Source of the DNA: Marsupella aquatica
Taxonomy: Eukaryota; Marchantiophyta
Length of the DNA: 64,000 bases
Reading direction: 5' to 3'
Assembly: GCA_973895155.1 (NCBI GenBank)
Contig: OZ316898.1
Location: 20,894,001-20,958,000 of the forward strand
Within the stretch, counting starts at the first letter, position 1. Every line of letters starts with the position of its first letter. The translations under genes were made by a program, and so were the position numbers. The notes under the pieces were generated by a model. It was not told the origin of the DNA, searched no databases, and saw only the letters and a program-made list of their open reading frames with translations. Shown piece by piece: positions 1 through 9,470 of this stretch.

Positions 1-2070
1 GAGGTCAACCCAGTCAATGCCATCCCTACTAGAGATGATACATGGAAGGGTTGGGTAATGGTCATACCGCAGGCAGTGTAGTTACATTTTGCAGGGAGGA
101 GGATGCATGTTTTACAACCATGCAGTCCAAAAAGTACCAAGGCTTCATGGCCGGATCGGGCTTGGAGACCTTTGTTAGATTATTGTGGCTAAAGCCAAAG
201 GTGTCGAAATCAGACTTGCCGGAATTCATGGGATCATGGGATCACGAGTTGAATGCAACCAAGGTCTACGGGAGGAAATTCTATCTCACTCCCAAGGTGA
301 TTGCCAAAGTATTTGGCTTGCCGATGGGCAACAAGACCAAGGTAGACATCCGGAAGAACTTGTCGGACAAGGAGTTTAGATCGTTCCCCGGGCCATCAAC
401 GAAGAATGGCTTCTTTTAGAACACTTGCACCAACCCGCACATTGGAGAAATGATTGATTTCTTGCGGGTGACAATGCATTGCAACCTGGCAAGACCGGAG
501 ATCGGCAAGGCACAGGTTTACGTGGCAGAGAGGCCAGACCCAAGCCGGGACTACAACGAGTACACCTCCTCACCCAACTGAAGAAGATCTTGAAGGAGGA
601 ACAACAAGTGATAGGCCAGGGGAGCGTATCCCGGCTTGGTTATCACATGCCGTTGTTGTGCCGGTATGCCCAAAGTCAGACCTTTGCAGCAATACTCCCC
701 CTACAAGCAAGGGCACCAGAGGAGTCAGAACCGAGACCGGCAGCAAGGAAGCTGAACCGCCCGACAGCCCCACGATAGCATAGATTTTTAGGCCAACGCC
801 GGAACCCATGCCGATGTAGCAACCAGCTATGTAGAGCCTCTTGCAGATGCGGCAGAAGGAGAAGCCGGCAATTGCAGCACAGACACCAGTACACGACATT
901 ATTGGGGAGGGAGGCACCGTAAGACCCACCAGAGCAGATCCCTTAAGTCGGGGCTCTAAAGAGAAGGAGGCCAAAAAACAAGCCGGGGGTGCGGATGTAT
1001 GTGGGAGCCTCAAGTCCGGAACCCAAGGGACAAGGGCCCAAGGTTCCCAGTCATGATGAGGAGAGGGAAAGGCGGATGTGGGTGCCGAAGCATAGACCAA
1101 CACACATGCGCAGTTTTTGGCAGGATGCTGCGTTCGCGGCTAGTCCAAGAGAGGATCCGCAGGCACCAGTACTCCAGGCCGGAAGGAAGGGCGTGGAGGA
1201 ATACAACAATGATGACTTTGGCTATGGGTTGGATCATTTGGTACCAGGGGTGCGGACTTGTGGCCGCTTCATCCCCACACTTCCAAGAGTGGTGCATGGG
1301 GACCCAAAATAGCAGAGAAGCTCGGAGTCTACCCCACCAGACCTTCCTCCTCCGAATTATGATGGGAGAAAACAGGCCTACCAGGAGTTGTAGGAGCGAC
1401 TCAGAGATCTGGAGAGGGCAACCCTGGCCAAGGAGAAGGATTTGCCAGGCGGAGGATGGCCAAAGGACATTCGGCGGCTTGCAGAAGACCAAGCCGGGCC
1501 CCTACCCACATTTGACGAGGTTTGAAAGGTGGCGTGGGAACAAAGGCCGCGTTGGGAGATCCCGACATCTCCTAACCACTCCACCTATGCACGTTGCAAA
1601 GCCCTGGAGTACGGGAAGATGTGCGGATTACTTGCCCTCAACATCTTTTGGGAAGAGTTGGAGACGGGGCCTTTTATCCATAGGGAGATGTTGGAGAAAA
1701 GTTGGTTGGAAGAAGTACTGGCCTTGGAGAGGATGAAGAAGAAAAAGGTCATCCGGCGGCTTAGAGAGAAGGAGATCTAAAGGCAGCCAAGGCCGGAGAT
1801 CTAAAGGCAGCCAAGCAAGCTCTAGACAAGCTACGGGTTAGGAAGCATGAGATAATCATCATGCAAAGGCAACTGGATACAGCCAAGGCTGATAACCAGT
1901 TGATTAAGAGTAAACTTGCCTAGACCCAAGGGCATTTGGCCGAGGCCCTCAAGGAGAAAGAGAAGTGGAAACAGGATCTTAAAGACGCAGAGTTGGCTCA
2001 TCTAACGATCAGCAACAGGGTCATGGCAAAGGCACAGAGAGTCGTGAATACAACTTTCACCTACTCGTAA
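1..2070 (+). pseudogene. Decayed gag-like retroelement gene, 5' part outside window
   Basis: The first ~620 bases are clearly homologous to 63,398-64,000. Both share blocks such as FMAGSGLE, FYLTP.VIA.VFGLPMGNKTKVD and KEFRSFP.PSTKNGFF. Compared with that intact copy this one has a TAG at 79-81 (CAA in the relative), a one-base loss near 94-100 and a TAG at 417-419 (CGG in the relative). It continues downstream through several frames. A piece near 1,560-1,740 contains STYARCKALEYGKMCGLL. A lysine/glutamate-rich coiled-coil region at about 1,790-2,070 carries a further TAG at 1,921 before the terminal TAA. The VYG.. / FYLTP / VFGLP pattern recalls the 'putative plant transposon protein' domain found with Ty3-like elements, but I recognise this only loosely. 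No enzyme domain is visible. It is a broken mobile-element gene. Confidence 0.6.
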
Positions 2071-2210
2071 TTGCTCTGGCGTTACCTAACTCCAGCGTTG
2101 AGCCCCTCTTAGATTTGCTACCATCATGGCCATTAGGGATACGACTAACAAAGAGGAGTCTAGTAAGAGCAAGGACAAGACTTGAGAAAAATGCGCTCCA
2201 ATTAACTCTA

Positions 2211-2741
2211 TTGGGCCCGTTGCCGATCACGGAAAGATAAACTATTTTTCCAACGGATCACCATAGGGGCCCAAGAAGCCCCACATGAGCCCGATCATGG
2301 GACAGCATATTTCTCGGCCAACGGACCCAGGGGCCAAAAGTTATGGCCGACTCAAGCCGCATACTTGTAGTTTGGGCCCGTTGCCGATCACGGAAAAAAT
2401 GAACTATTTTTCCAACGGATCACCATAGTGGCCCAAGAAGCCCCACATGAGCCCGATCATGGGGCCGCATATTTCTTGGCCAACGGACTTAGGGGCCAAA
2501 AGTTATGGCCGACTCAAACCGACATACTTGTAGTTTGGGCCTGTTGCCGATCATGGAAAAATGAACTATTTTTCCAACGGATCACCATAGGGGCCCAAGA
2601 AGCCCCACATGAGCCCAATCATGGGGCCGCATATTTCTTGGCCAACGGACCCAGGGGCCAAAAGTTATGGTCGACTCAAGCCGCATACTTGTAGTTTGGG
2701 CCCGTTGCCGATCATGGAAAAATGAACTATTTTTCCAACGG
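2211..2741. repeat. Tandem array of ~162-bp hairpin repeat (about 3.3 copies)
   Basis: The phrase TTGGGCCCGTTGCCGATCA recurs with minor changes at 2,211, 2,372, 2,535 and 2,696, spacings of 161-163 bp. Each unit carries a nested inverted repeat: CCGTTG pairs with CAACGG, and inside it GGAAAAAT pairs with ATTTTTCC around a five-base loop. The same unit reappears at 12,626-12,945. The array has no coding potential. It may be a satellite or a subterminal repeat of an LTR element. Confidence 0.85.
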
Positions 2742-2826
2742 ATCCGGGCTTGGACCATAAGAGAGCTTGGCGTCGGAGTCAGCGACGCCGGAGCTAAGTG
2801 TTAAGGTAGTCGAGTTCCGCGACTTG
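2742..2826. repeat. 85-bp hairpin block, direct copy 1
   Basis: This 85-bp block is about 93% identical by eye to 12,542-12,626, and all the differences I see are transitions. It contains the inverted repeat GGCGTC...GACGCC. It follows a ~162-bp repeat array here and precedes one at the other copy. The two blocks therefore bracket a 9.7-kb interval holding the chromovirus. Confidence 0.8.
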
Positions 2827-3263
2827 CACCCCCCCTTTAAAAATAGTCACGTCTGCGTGACCTCGGTAAACGTTCCAACACGCCTAGACCACTTTGGGCC
2901 ATAAAAATTTTATGAGGTAACAAATGGTTTGCCCATAAGGCTGATGCAAATCAGGTTGGTATGCGCATTCCAGACTTAGGAAATTCCAACCTATCCCGTT
3001 TATCCAAGTAGGATGCCAGTCCAAACGGGTAAGCTAACTCCAAACTTGTCGGACCCATTGTCCTCCCTTTGGGGCACTCCCCTTTGGTTTGAACTAACCC
3101 GCCCACAGATGTAGGGCGGGCACCATCAACTTCCACTCACAAAAAGCAAATTGGCCGCCCAACAACCTCTAGGACCAACGCAATCCGACTTTATCCTTAA
3201 GAGGCTGAGAGGAGTGAAACTAGGATACAACTCACAAAGGTAGCTACAGCTGCCTGTACCAGT
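2827..3263. other. Non-coding stretch next to chromovirus 3' end
   Basis: I see no gene here. A 3' LTR of the adjacent minus-strand chromovirus would be expected in this position. I find no similarity to its 5' LTR (8,493 to about 9,470), so the left end of that element is probably truncated. Confidence 0.4.
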
Positions 3264-3488
3264 TCACAACGGCGGTAGGCCGCTTCGCTTACGATAGCTT
3301 CCAAGGATCTCTGAGGCATTACCCAAATTTTCTTCCGGTTCCCAAGTACTCTCGGCCTGATCATAGCCAGCCCACTTCACCAAATACTCTAAGATTTGCC
3401 TTCCCAATTTGCGTTTGTAACGGTGGTCCAGAATTGCCTCCACCTCAAACTCCTCAGCGTCCTCCACCAGCATGGCGTCCGCACGCAA
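3264..3488 (-). pseudogene. Chromodomain of chromovirus integrase
   Basis: About 74 codons encode a canonical chromodomain. FEVEAILDHR opens it, YLVKWAGYD forms the central strand and STWEPEENL the C-terminal helix start, so the aromatic cage positions are largely kept. In chromoviruses this module is thought to guide integration to particular histone marks. It continues in the same frame from the integrase tail but is separated from it by a TGA at 3,498-3,500, where an arginine CGA would fit. Translated alone it would be only the tail of the polyprotein. Confidence 0.85.
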
Positions 3489-3497
3489 GACCTGATC

Positions 3498-4601
3498 TCA
3501 GTTGGGATCATTGTCTTTGACAAACTTCTTGAGCCGGCTAACATGGTAGCTTTTGCCCACGCCCATTTCCTTGGGTGTCTCCAACACCACCAAAACCAGA
3601 TTATCCTTGTGGGCCCACCGTATGATGCGGTAGGGCCCTGCATATATGGGAGCCAGCTTCCTACTTATGTTCCCGTGGTATTGTTCAGGTCTCAACTACA
3701 ACCAGACGCTCTCCCCAATTTCAAAGCTTACCTGGCGTCGATGTTTATCCCCTTGTTCCTTGTACCGACTTTGGGCAAGGGTCATACCCTTGGTAGCCGC
3801 TTCCACAACTAGGCGCCGCTCTCGAATAAAATCGTCCGCAGAAGGAACCTTGCTTTTCGTCCGCCAAGCTTTCGGATTTATAAACCAGGAGGGCGCCATT
3901 GGCATCCTCCCTATGGCCAACACAAACGGCGCAAACCCTGTCGCCGAATGCTTGGTCAAGTTATACCTCAACTCGGCCATTGTTAAATGCTTTGCCCAAT
4001 CCTTTTGATTGGCCGTCACAAAGTGACGCAAGTAGTCCTCTATGATACCATTAACCCGTTCCATTTGACCATCTGTCTCATGATGATACGTTGATCCCCT
4101 AGTCAGGTCCGTTCCGGATAACCGGAACAACGCCTTCCAGAAGTGGCCCGTGAACTTGGTATCGCGATCGGACAGGATATGCAACAGCAATCCCCATTGT
4201 CGAAAGACATTGTCAAACACTAGACCGACAACCTCTCGGGCCGAAACCATCTTCGTAGTAGGCAAGAAATACGTCATCTTGGAAAAACGATCCACGATTG
4301 TTAAGATGGAGTTACTGCCGTGGGACTCAGGTAACCCAACAATGAAGTCCATGGAGATAGACTCCCATGGAGCCGCAACTACTGGTAAGGGTTGCAGCAG
4401 TCCTCCTTTTGCCCTATAGACCGTTCGGTTCTTTTGGCACGAGTAACAACTTTGCACGTGTTGAAGGACCGATTGCTTCATGTCCGGCCAATACACATCT
4501 TGCAACATGCGATACGTAGCGACTTGTCCTCCATGCCCTCCCCAGGGCGAGTTGTGGTACTTTTGCAGAACCTCTAACCTGAGAGACTCAGGTATGTACA
4601 C
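3498..4601 (-). pseudogene. Integrase region of chromovirus
   Basis: The N-terminal zinc-binding part is present (HGG...CYSCQKN). It is followed by the catalytic core: the first Asp in MDFIVGLP, the second in LSDRDTKFTG and the Glu in GQMERVNGIIEDYL. The C-terminal part includes GESVWL and LRPEQYHGNISRKLAP, then the GPYRI-type SH3-like segment. A TAG at 3,696-3,698 interrupts the frame exactly between VWL and LRPEQ, where glutamine would fit. Another TAG (4,608-4,610) separates it from RNase H in the same frame. The catalytic residues are visible but the ORF is split. Confidence 0.88.
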
Positions 4602-4607
4602 ACGCCT

Positions 4608-5312
4608 CTACTTGTATCGCCATAACTGGACATTATGCGTCGTATCCAACCCCAACGATACGTGCCTTACCCTGCCTTGGCTACCCCCATTGCTTAGCCA
4701 CTTCTTAGCTAACCTGTCATCCCCATACGCTGCGGCTAGAACCTTTGGCCACTCGGATTCAAGCATCGTGATCCCGTTGACACGATGTTGGTCCTTACGC
4801 GATAACGCGTCAGCTGCCGTATTCGTCTTCCCTGGAACGTGGTGGACTTCAAAATCAAAATCCGCCAAGAACATCTTCCAGCGCATTTCCTTAGGGTTCA
4901 GTCTTGGCTTAGAACTCAAATACCCGGCCGGCGAGCTATCTGTGTGGATTACCACCTTGGGACCGTTCTTAAGGTAAATCTCCCACTTCTTTAACGCGTA
5001 GATCACAACATGCATTTCCCTTTCTGGCGTGATCCAATGATTTTCCAACTTACATGACTCGAAGGCCATAGGACGCCCATCTTGGTAAAGACAGGCGCCA
5101 ATGGCATAATCACTTGCGTCTGTCCAAATCTCGAACGGCTTCCCCATCTCAGGTAACTTTAGAACCGACGGCGTTAACATTAACCACTTAAGCTCTAGGA
5201 ATGCTAACTCGCAATCCTGTGTCCACACAAACACTTTGTTTTTCAACGTTAGCGCATTTAGGAGCCTTATGATCCTTGCATAGTCTTTCACGTATCTCCG
5301 ATAGAACCCCAT
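4608..5312 (-). pseudogene. RNase H region of chromovirus
   Basis: This region begins in the connection segment (MGFYRRYVKDYARI) and continues into the Ty3-type RNase H domain: EIWTDASDYAIGACLYQ with its Asp, ITPEREMHVVIYAL with the Glu, and VIHTDSSPAGYL with the next Asp. It ends in the typical HHVPGKTNTAADALSRK. It degrades the RNA strand of the RNA/DNA hybrid during reverse transcription. A small frameshift just upstream separates it from the RT domain. Confidence 0.87.
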
Positions 5313-5328
5313 AAATCCTAAGAAGACC

Positions 5329-5982
5329 CTAAACTTGCCTTACATTGGACGGGCGCTCCCATTCTTTGATCTCCTTAAGCTTGTCCTGACTAGGCGTAAT
5401 CCCTTCCGGGGTAAAGGTATGGCCGAGGAACTGAATCTCGTTCATCGCAAACTCGCACTTGCTAGGTTTAGCAAAGAGACGAGCCTTGCGAAGGCGAGAG
5501 AACACTTCTCTGAGCAACTGCTCATGTTCCTCCAACGTTTTCGAGTAGATTAAGATGTCATCAATAAAGACGACCACTCCTTGGTCCAACAAGTCATGGA
5601 AGATGGTATTCATCATCTTCATGAACATTGCGGTTGCGTTACACAACCCGAACGGCATAACCAAAAACTCATAGGATCCGAACCTTGTGCGCATTGCGGT
5701 CTTATACTCGTCTCCCTTAGCCATGCGGATCTGGTAATACCCGGACTGCAAGTCCACCTTTGAAAACTTCCTAGCCCCAGAGAGGCAATCGAAGAAGTCA
5801 TCCATATGAGGTAACGGGTACTTGTTCTTTATCGTTTGGTTATTGAGCGCCCGGTAATCTGCGCACAATCTCAAAGTACCATCCTTTTTGGACACAAACA
5901 GTGCGGGCGCCCCGTAAGGACTCTTACTGGGGCGAATGAACCCTTGGTCAATCAACTCTTCCAAGGCATTCTTTAACATCAT
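5329..5982 (-). pseudogene. Reverse transcriptase of chromovirus
   Basis: The RT fingers-palm region is nearly complete. Visible motifs are GFIRPSKSPYGAPALFVSKKDG, RLCADYRALN, FSKVDLQSGYYQI, FLVMPFGLCNA and the catalytic VVFIDDILIYS, followed by KCEFAMNEIQFLGH. It lies between the protease/linker and RNase H. A one-base loss near 6,000 breaks the join to the upstream frame, where QAKAP and RLNLNKRMM would otherwise be continuous. A second frameshift follows NVRQ at its end. The two catalytic Asp residues in the FIDD box are intact. Confidence 0.9.
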
Positions 5983-5996
5983 TCGCTTGTTCAGGT

Positions 5997-6752
5997 TCAG
6001 ACGATAGGAGCTTTAGCCTGAGGAGCCGATCCTGGCTCCAACTCAACTTGGTGATCCACTTCTCTTCTTAGGGGTAAACCTTTAGGTAGCTTCTGCAAGA
6101 GCACATCGTTGAATTTTTCTAGAATTTCAGGAATTCTACCGCAGTCGAGCCCGACCTTAGCTGACTTGACCTTTGGCTGCGACGCAGCCTCCTTAGTTGG
6201 GTGGAGATGAAAGAAGAAACATTCATGTCCACCCTTGAAGTCTTTCCACCATTGCTTCGCCGATACACACGGAGACAACCACAACACTTTACTTACTTTG
6301 AGAAATCTTTCTTTATTTTCGGTAACTTTGTGTACAACGATGGGCTCACCGCCCTTATTGGGAAAATAGAGCACCTCACCCCCCGGTTTCAAGGTAACAT
6401 TGTGCTTTCTGAGATAACCTACCGACAAAATAAAGTCTACAGCTAGACCGTCTAGAACGTAGAACATCTCTTGACTAACAAAATTTTACTGTTCGTCTAT
6501 GACCTCTACTCAAAGTCTATGTACCACTCTCGACACTATCCCTTTCGTGTCGTTGGCGAACTTGCACACTAACGGTTGTAGCAACTCTTGCACGTCCACC
6601 CCAAGACGTGCTGCCGCCTGCACACTTATGAAGCAGGCGATCACGCCTGTATCCACCAGAGCCACACCCAGATTACCGTTAGAAGTGACATTCACAAAAA
6701 TCAGTTTTTCAGGATCCATTGTCTTAACTTTAGGTATCTTCTCTCGCAACAA
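5997..6752 (-). pseudogene. Aspartic protease and linker of chromovirus
   Basis: The N-terminal part is a retropepsin-like domain: GVALVDTGVIACFIS contains the catalytic DTG triad, then RLGV and VCKFANDTKGIV. A TGA at 6,510-6,512 and a TAA at 6,486-6,488 interrupt the frame before the downstream part, which continues FYVLDGLAVDFILSVGYL. The linker to RT ends in REVDHQVELEPGSAPQAKAP, the usual lead-in to Ty3-type RT. The protease would cut the gag-pol polyprotein. Confidence 0.8.
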
Positions 6753-6792
6753 CGTCCCCTCACTAGAAGGAACGTCCCCTACAGGGACCTTG

Positions 6793-7317
6793 TCAGCTAC
6801 TATCGGTTAGAGCGATACTTACCTTAATGCTCTTCTGCCCTCCACCATCTCCACTTGGCTTGCCACTTTTTGTGGAACAACCCTTACTTTGATAGCCCAT
6901 GGCACCACATGTGAAGCATGAACCTTCCGCCCGCCTCTGCTCCACGAGTGCCTGCTTCTTTGCTTTCTGCGCCGATGAGGCTCCTTTCTTGAAGTTGCTG
7001 GCCTTCCGGTTTCGCTTAGCTTCTCCATTCTGGGGCTGGGGTTCCGAACCACCGGCCCCCGCCCCCTCAGGCTGCTTATGCTTATTCCTGGGACCTTTTG
7101 CTTTACCAGCTTCCCCCTCGGATCCCTTGCCTCCCACCTTTGCCAAGTCCGGTCGGTTATTCACCAACGTAGTGGCCTTGTCGAAGGCGTCAAAAAGCGT
7201 TTTGAACTCATGACGCTTTTCCTGTAAAGTTGTGAAGCTGTGTATGCAGGGTCTCTTATCCCGTCGGGATACACGCCAACTGATTTTGGTAATAAGTGAT
7301 GAACTTTTGGATATCAC
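6793..7317 (-). pseudogene. Gag nucleocapsid part with altered zinc knuckle
   Basis: This is a Lys/Arg/Gly-rich segment followed by CFTCGAMGYQSKGC. The CX2CX4HX4C knuckle of retroelement nucleocapsids needs His where this copy has Tyr (TAT), a one-base change from CAT, so zinc binding and RNA packaging are probably impaired. The piece is out of frame with both the upstream gag core and the downstream protease. It ends in a TGA. Confidence 0.75.
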
Positions 7318-7394
7318 TCCTGAAGCTCATCTCCGTTACACATTTCCGAGCGTGCCGCTCTGGGTACTTAGTGGTGACATGATCACGGAATCCC

Positions 7395-8345
7395 TCAACC
7401 AGGTTTTTCCCAAGTTAACGGCAAGGAGGAGTCTTCCCTCGACTTCTTCCATGACTTGTACCAAGTCAAGGCATAGTCCTTCAGGTAAGGAGCAGCTGCG
7501 GTAGCCCAAGTGGATTGCTCAACACACGCTAGGAGATGAATCTCCATCGTGGCGAGCCAATTGAGGAACTTTTGTCCACTTTGTTCATAGGCCCCGTCGT
7601 AAGTTGGAGGAGTCGGTAGCTGGTTCACTTGGAACATACTCCGTCCAACTACCATTCCTCCCTCGGGATGCGTCGCATTCTGACTACCCAGACTAAGTAA
7701 GTACTTAATCTAGGCCCCCTTGTTGTGTTTCAACTGCTCGTAGATAAGTCGTTGGTCTTGAGTCAACGGACCCAGACCGTCGTCAGTGGCTGGGTCCTTG
7801 CAGGTTGTATGAGGACGGTCCTCCAACCGTCTTTCCTTTGCGGGCCGCCTATCCTTAGGTTCTCTTGTGGATTTTGGTGATACCCCCCGCGTCTTGCGAG
7901 CACCATGACCTCCCGGGGCTGAGGCATCACCCACATCGCCCTGGTTTCCCTTGGTCAAATTATCCACGATGACGTTCGGCTCAACATCATCCTCTAGTTC
8001 CGCATTCAACCCTCTCAAGGCTGGGATCAATTCCTCCTCTGGGTCCTGACCCTCTTCCTCTGTCTCAGCTTCAGCCTCGTTGTCGCTTCCATTTGTGCCG
8101 GAATCGTCATCATCCGACCCATCCTCCGAAGGATCAGCCACCTCCTTCCCTTTAAGTTGACGGCGCTCTGCACTTGACTTGTTCGCCGCAGCGGTCGACG
8201 GTTTGGTCGTTGCATCTTCTTCATCCTGCTTGTAGCGTTCGTCTAGGGAAGTCGATCCGTCCTCCTTCTGTTCATCTTGAACTTGGGCTCTCCCCTTGGT
8301 GGGGGGAGCCTGCTTGCCACTCTTTGCACGAGTGTTTTTTGCCAT
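7395..8345 (-). pseudogene. Gag of chromovirus (N-terminal and core)
   Basis: The likely start is the ATG at 8,345 (MAKNTRAKSGKQ). The open frame extends further upstream to 8,411, but that stretch lies close to the primer-binding site. The N-terminal ~210 residues are low-complexity, acidic and Ser/Glu-rich. After an in-frame TAG at 7,710-7,712 the same frame continues into the gag core (LPTPPTYDG..., FLNWLATMEIHL, YALTWYKSW). A frameshift near 7,400 then moves the rest (VEGFRDHVTTKYPERHA...) to another frame. This would be the capsid protein. Confidence 0.75.
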
Positions 8346-8477
8346 GTTCCCAGCGACCGAATCTGCCCGCAATCGACCCGCCGGGCACGTTGAAGCACTA
8401 AGTCCCCGCAAAAATCCGTTAAGAATTTTGGATTCCGACTTAGCACAATCCCGGCCCGGTGTCTATGCCAGCAATCA

Positions 8478-8488
8478 CTCTGATACCA
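8478..8488 (-). other. Primer-binding site of chromovirus
   Basis: On the minus strand this reads TGGTATCAGAG, matching the 3' end of initiator tRNA-Met, the usual primer of plant LTR elements. It sits 4 bases inside the LTR edge at 8,493. Confidence 0.8.
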
Positions 8489-8492
8489 CAAG

Positions 8493-9470
8493 TGGGTGGT
8501 GGATCTAGCCACCCAGCGCCCTCACCAATCCCAACACTCACGCCTAAGTGCCCTTGGTGCCCGAACGCCTCCACGAAATACCTCAAGCAAGCACCCTAGT
8601 GCCCCTTGCACCTCCAGCGGCCCCTCCCATACGAAGCCGCACTTGCTCTCCTACACGATCGCTACTCAACGGTCCCCACTGTCTGCACAAGCCACCACGT
8701 ACCTCGGTAAGTAACCCTTCAGGATCTAGAACTCGCCAAGTCTAGCATCCTAACTCAAGCTCAACAGACGTTGGTAAATAGGTCAGCGATAGGTCCTCCC
8801 GATGCCATAAGCCGGAACCAGAATCCACGCCCACTGTCCGTCCACGACAGCTCCTTTTTTGGGCGTGGCCCGGGTTCCCCCTTGTACCTATCCATCACCA
8901 ACTGACCGTCCTGAGCCCAGGACATGCTCATGGCCCAATTAGCATAGCTTGTCCCAAAGCTTGTCCCAACACGTCGGGACCACAACGGCCCCAACTCTAG
9001 CAATCACTCCCGGTTTGCTCCACCGACGGTCCAGGGGCCAAGCACCCCGGGGACTCAGCCTCCATACCTACTTGGCCTTGCCTCCCCAATGCAAGCTCCC
9101 TTGGGAGACTGAACGTGGTTCAGCTGCTGTTCGGCAGATTTGGCAAGCGGGCGAGCTAACACCCGCCAACCACGAGAACCCACGGCACCCGCAGACCCAG
9201 CTAAGCTCAAGAGGGCGTAGCCCTTCTCAAGAGCTTTCCAACGAACCCAAGAAGTCCTCCAATGGACTTCCCGTTGGGAAGATATCGCCATTTCCGTTTG
9301 GCGGGTTCTCTTAGTGTCGCGACCGCCGCGGCTCACGACTTCGGCTCGCCCTTAGCCCCCAGGGAGACACCACTCCCCTCATATATGCTTCTGGAAACCT
9401 GCCACCCCAAGACCAGTTTTGGCCTCTAAACATTTGGCCCCCAACCCGGTGTCGTCGGGATGGATAATAG
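8493..9470 (-). repeat. 5' LTR of chromovirus (right edge approximate)
   Basis: This stretch follows the PBS and is collinear over almost its whole length with the reverse-oriented block at 13,010-13,945. Shared segments include GCATATATGAGGGGAGTGG (a TATA-like promoter core), TCGTTGGAAAGCT and GTGCGGCTTCGTATGGGAGG. The right edge is not defined by a clear CA or a target duplication, because the sequence changes to purine-rich DNA. Confidence 0.65.

Larger units (their letters stand above)
3264..9470 (-). mobile_element. Degraded Ty3/gypsy chromovirus
   Basis: On the minus strand the order is 5' LTR, PBS, gag, zinc knuckle, aspartic protease, reverse transcriptase, RNase H, integrase, chromodomain. 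Integrase after RNase H identifies a Ty3/gypsy element, and the C-terminal chromodomain places it in the chromovirus lineage. The reading frame is broken by in-frame stops (7,710, 6,510, 6,486, 4,608, 3,696, 3,498) and several one- or two-base frameshifts, so it cannot encode a working polyprotein. The right boundary is approximate because the LTR runs into purine-rich DNA. No 3' LTR was found. Parts are annotated separately. Confidence 0.88.

Noticed and set aside
570-1492. Long minus-strand ORFs of 177 and 160 codons opposite the decayed gag-like gene
   Set aside because: No recognisable domain, and the plus strand shows homology to the intact copy at 63.4 kb.
7710-8411. Acidic low-complexity ORF as a stand-alone host gene
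   Set aside because: The same frame continues past a TAG into the retroelement gag core, and it lies just after the PBS.
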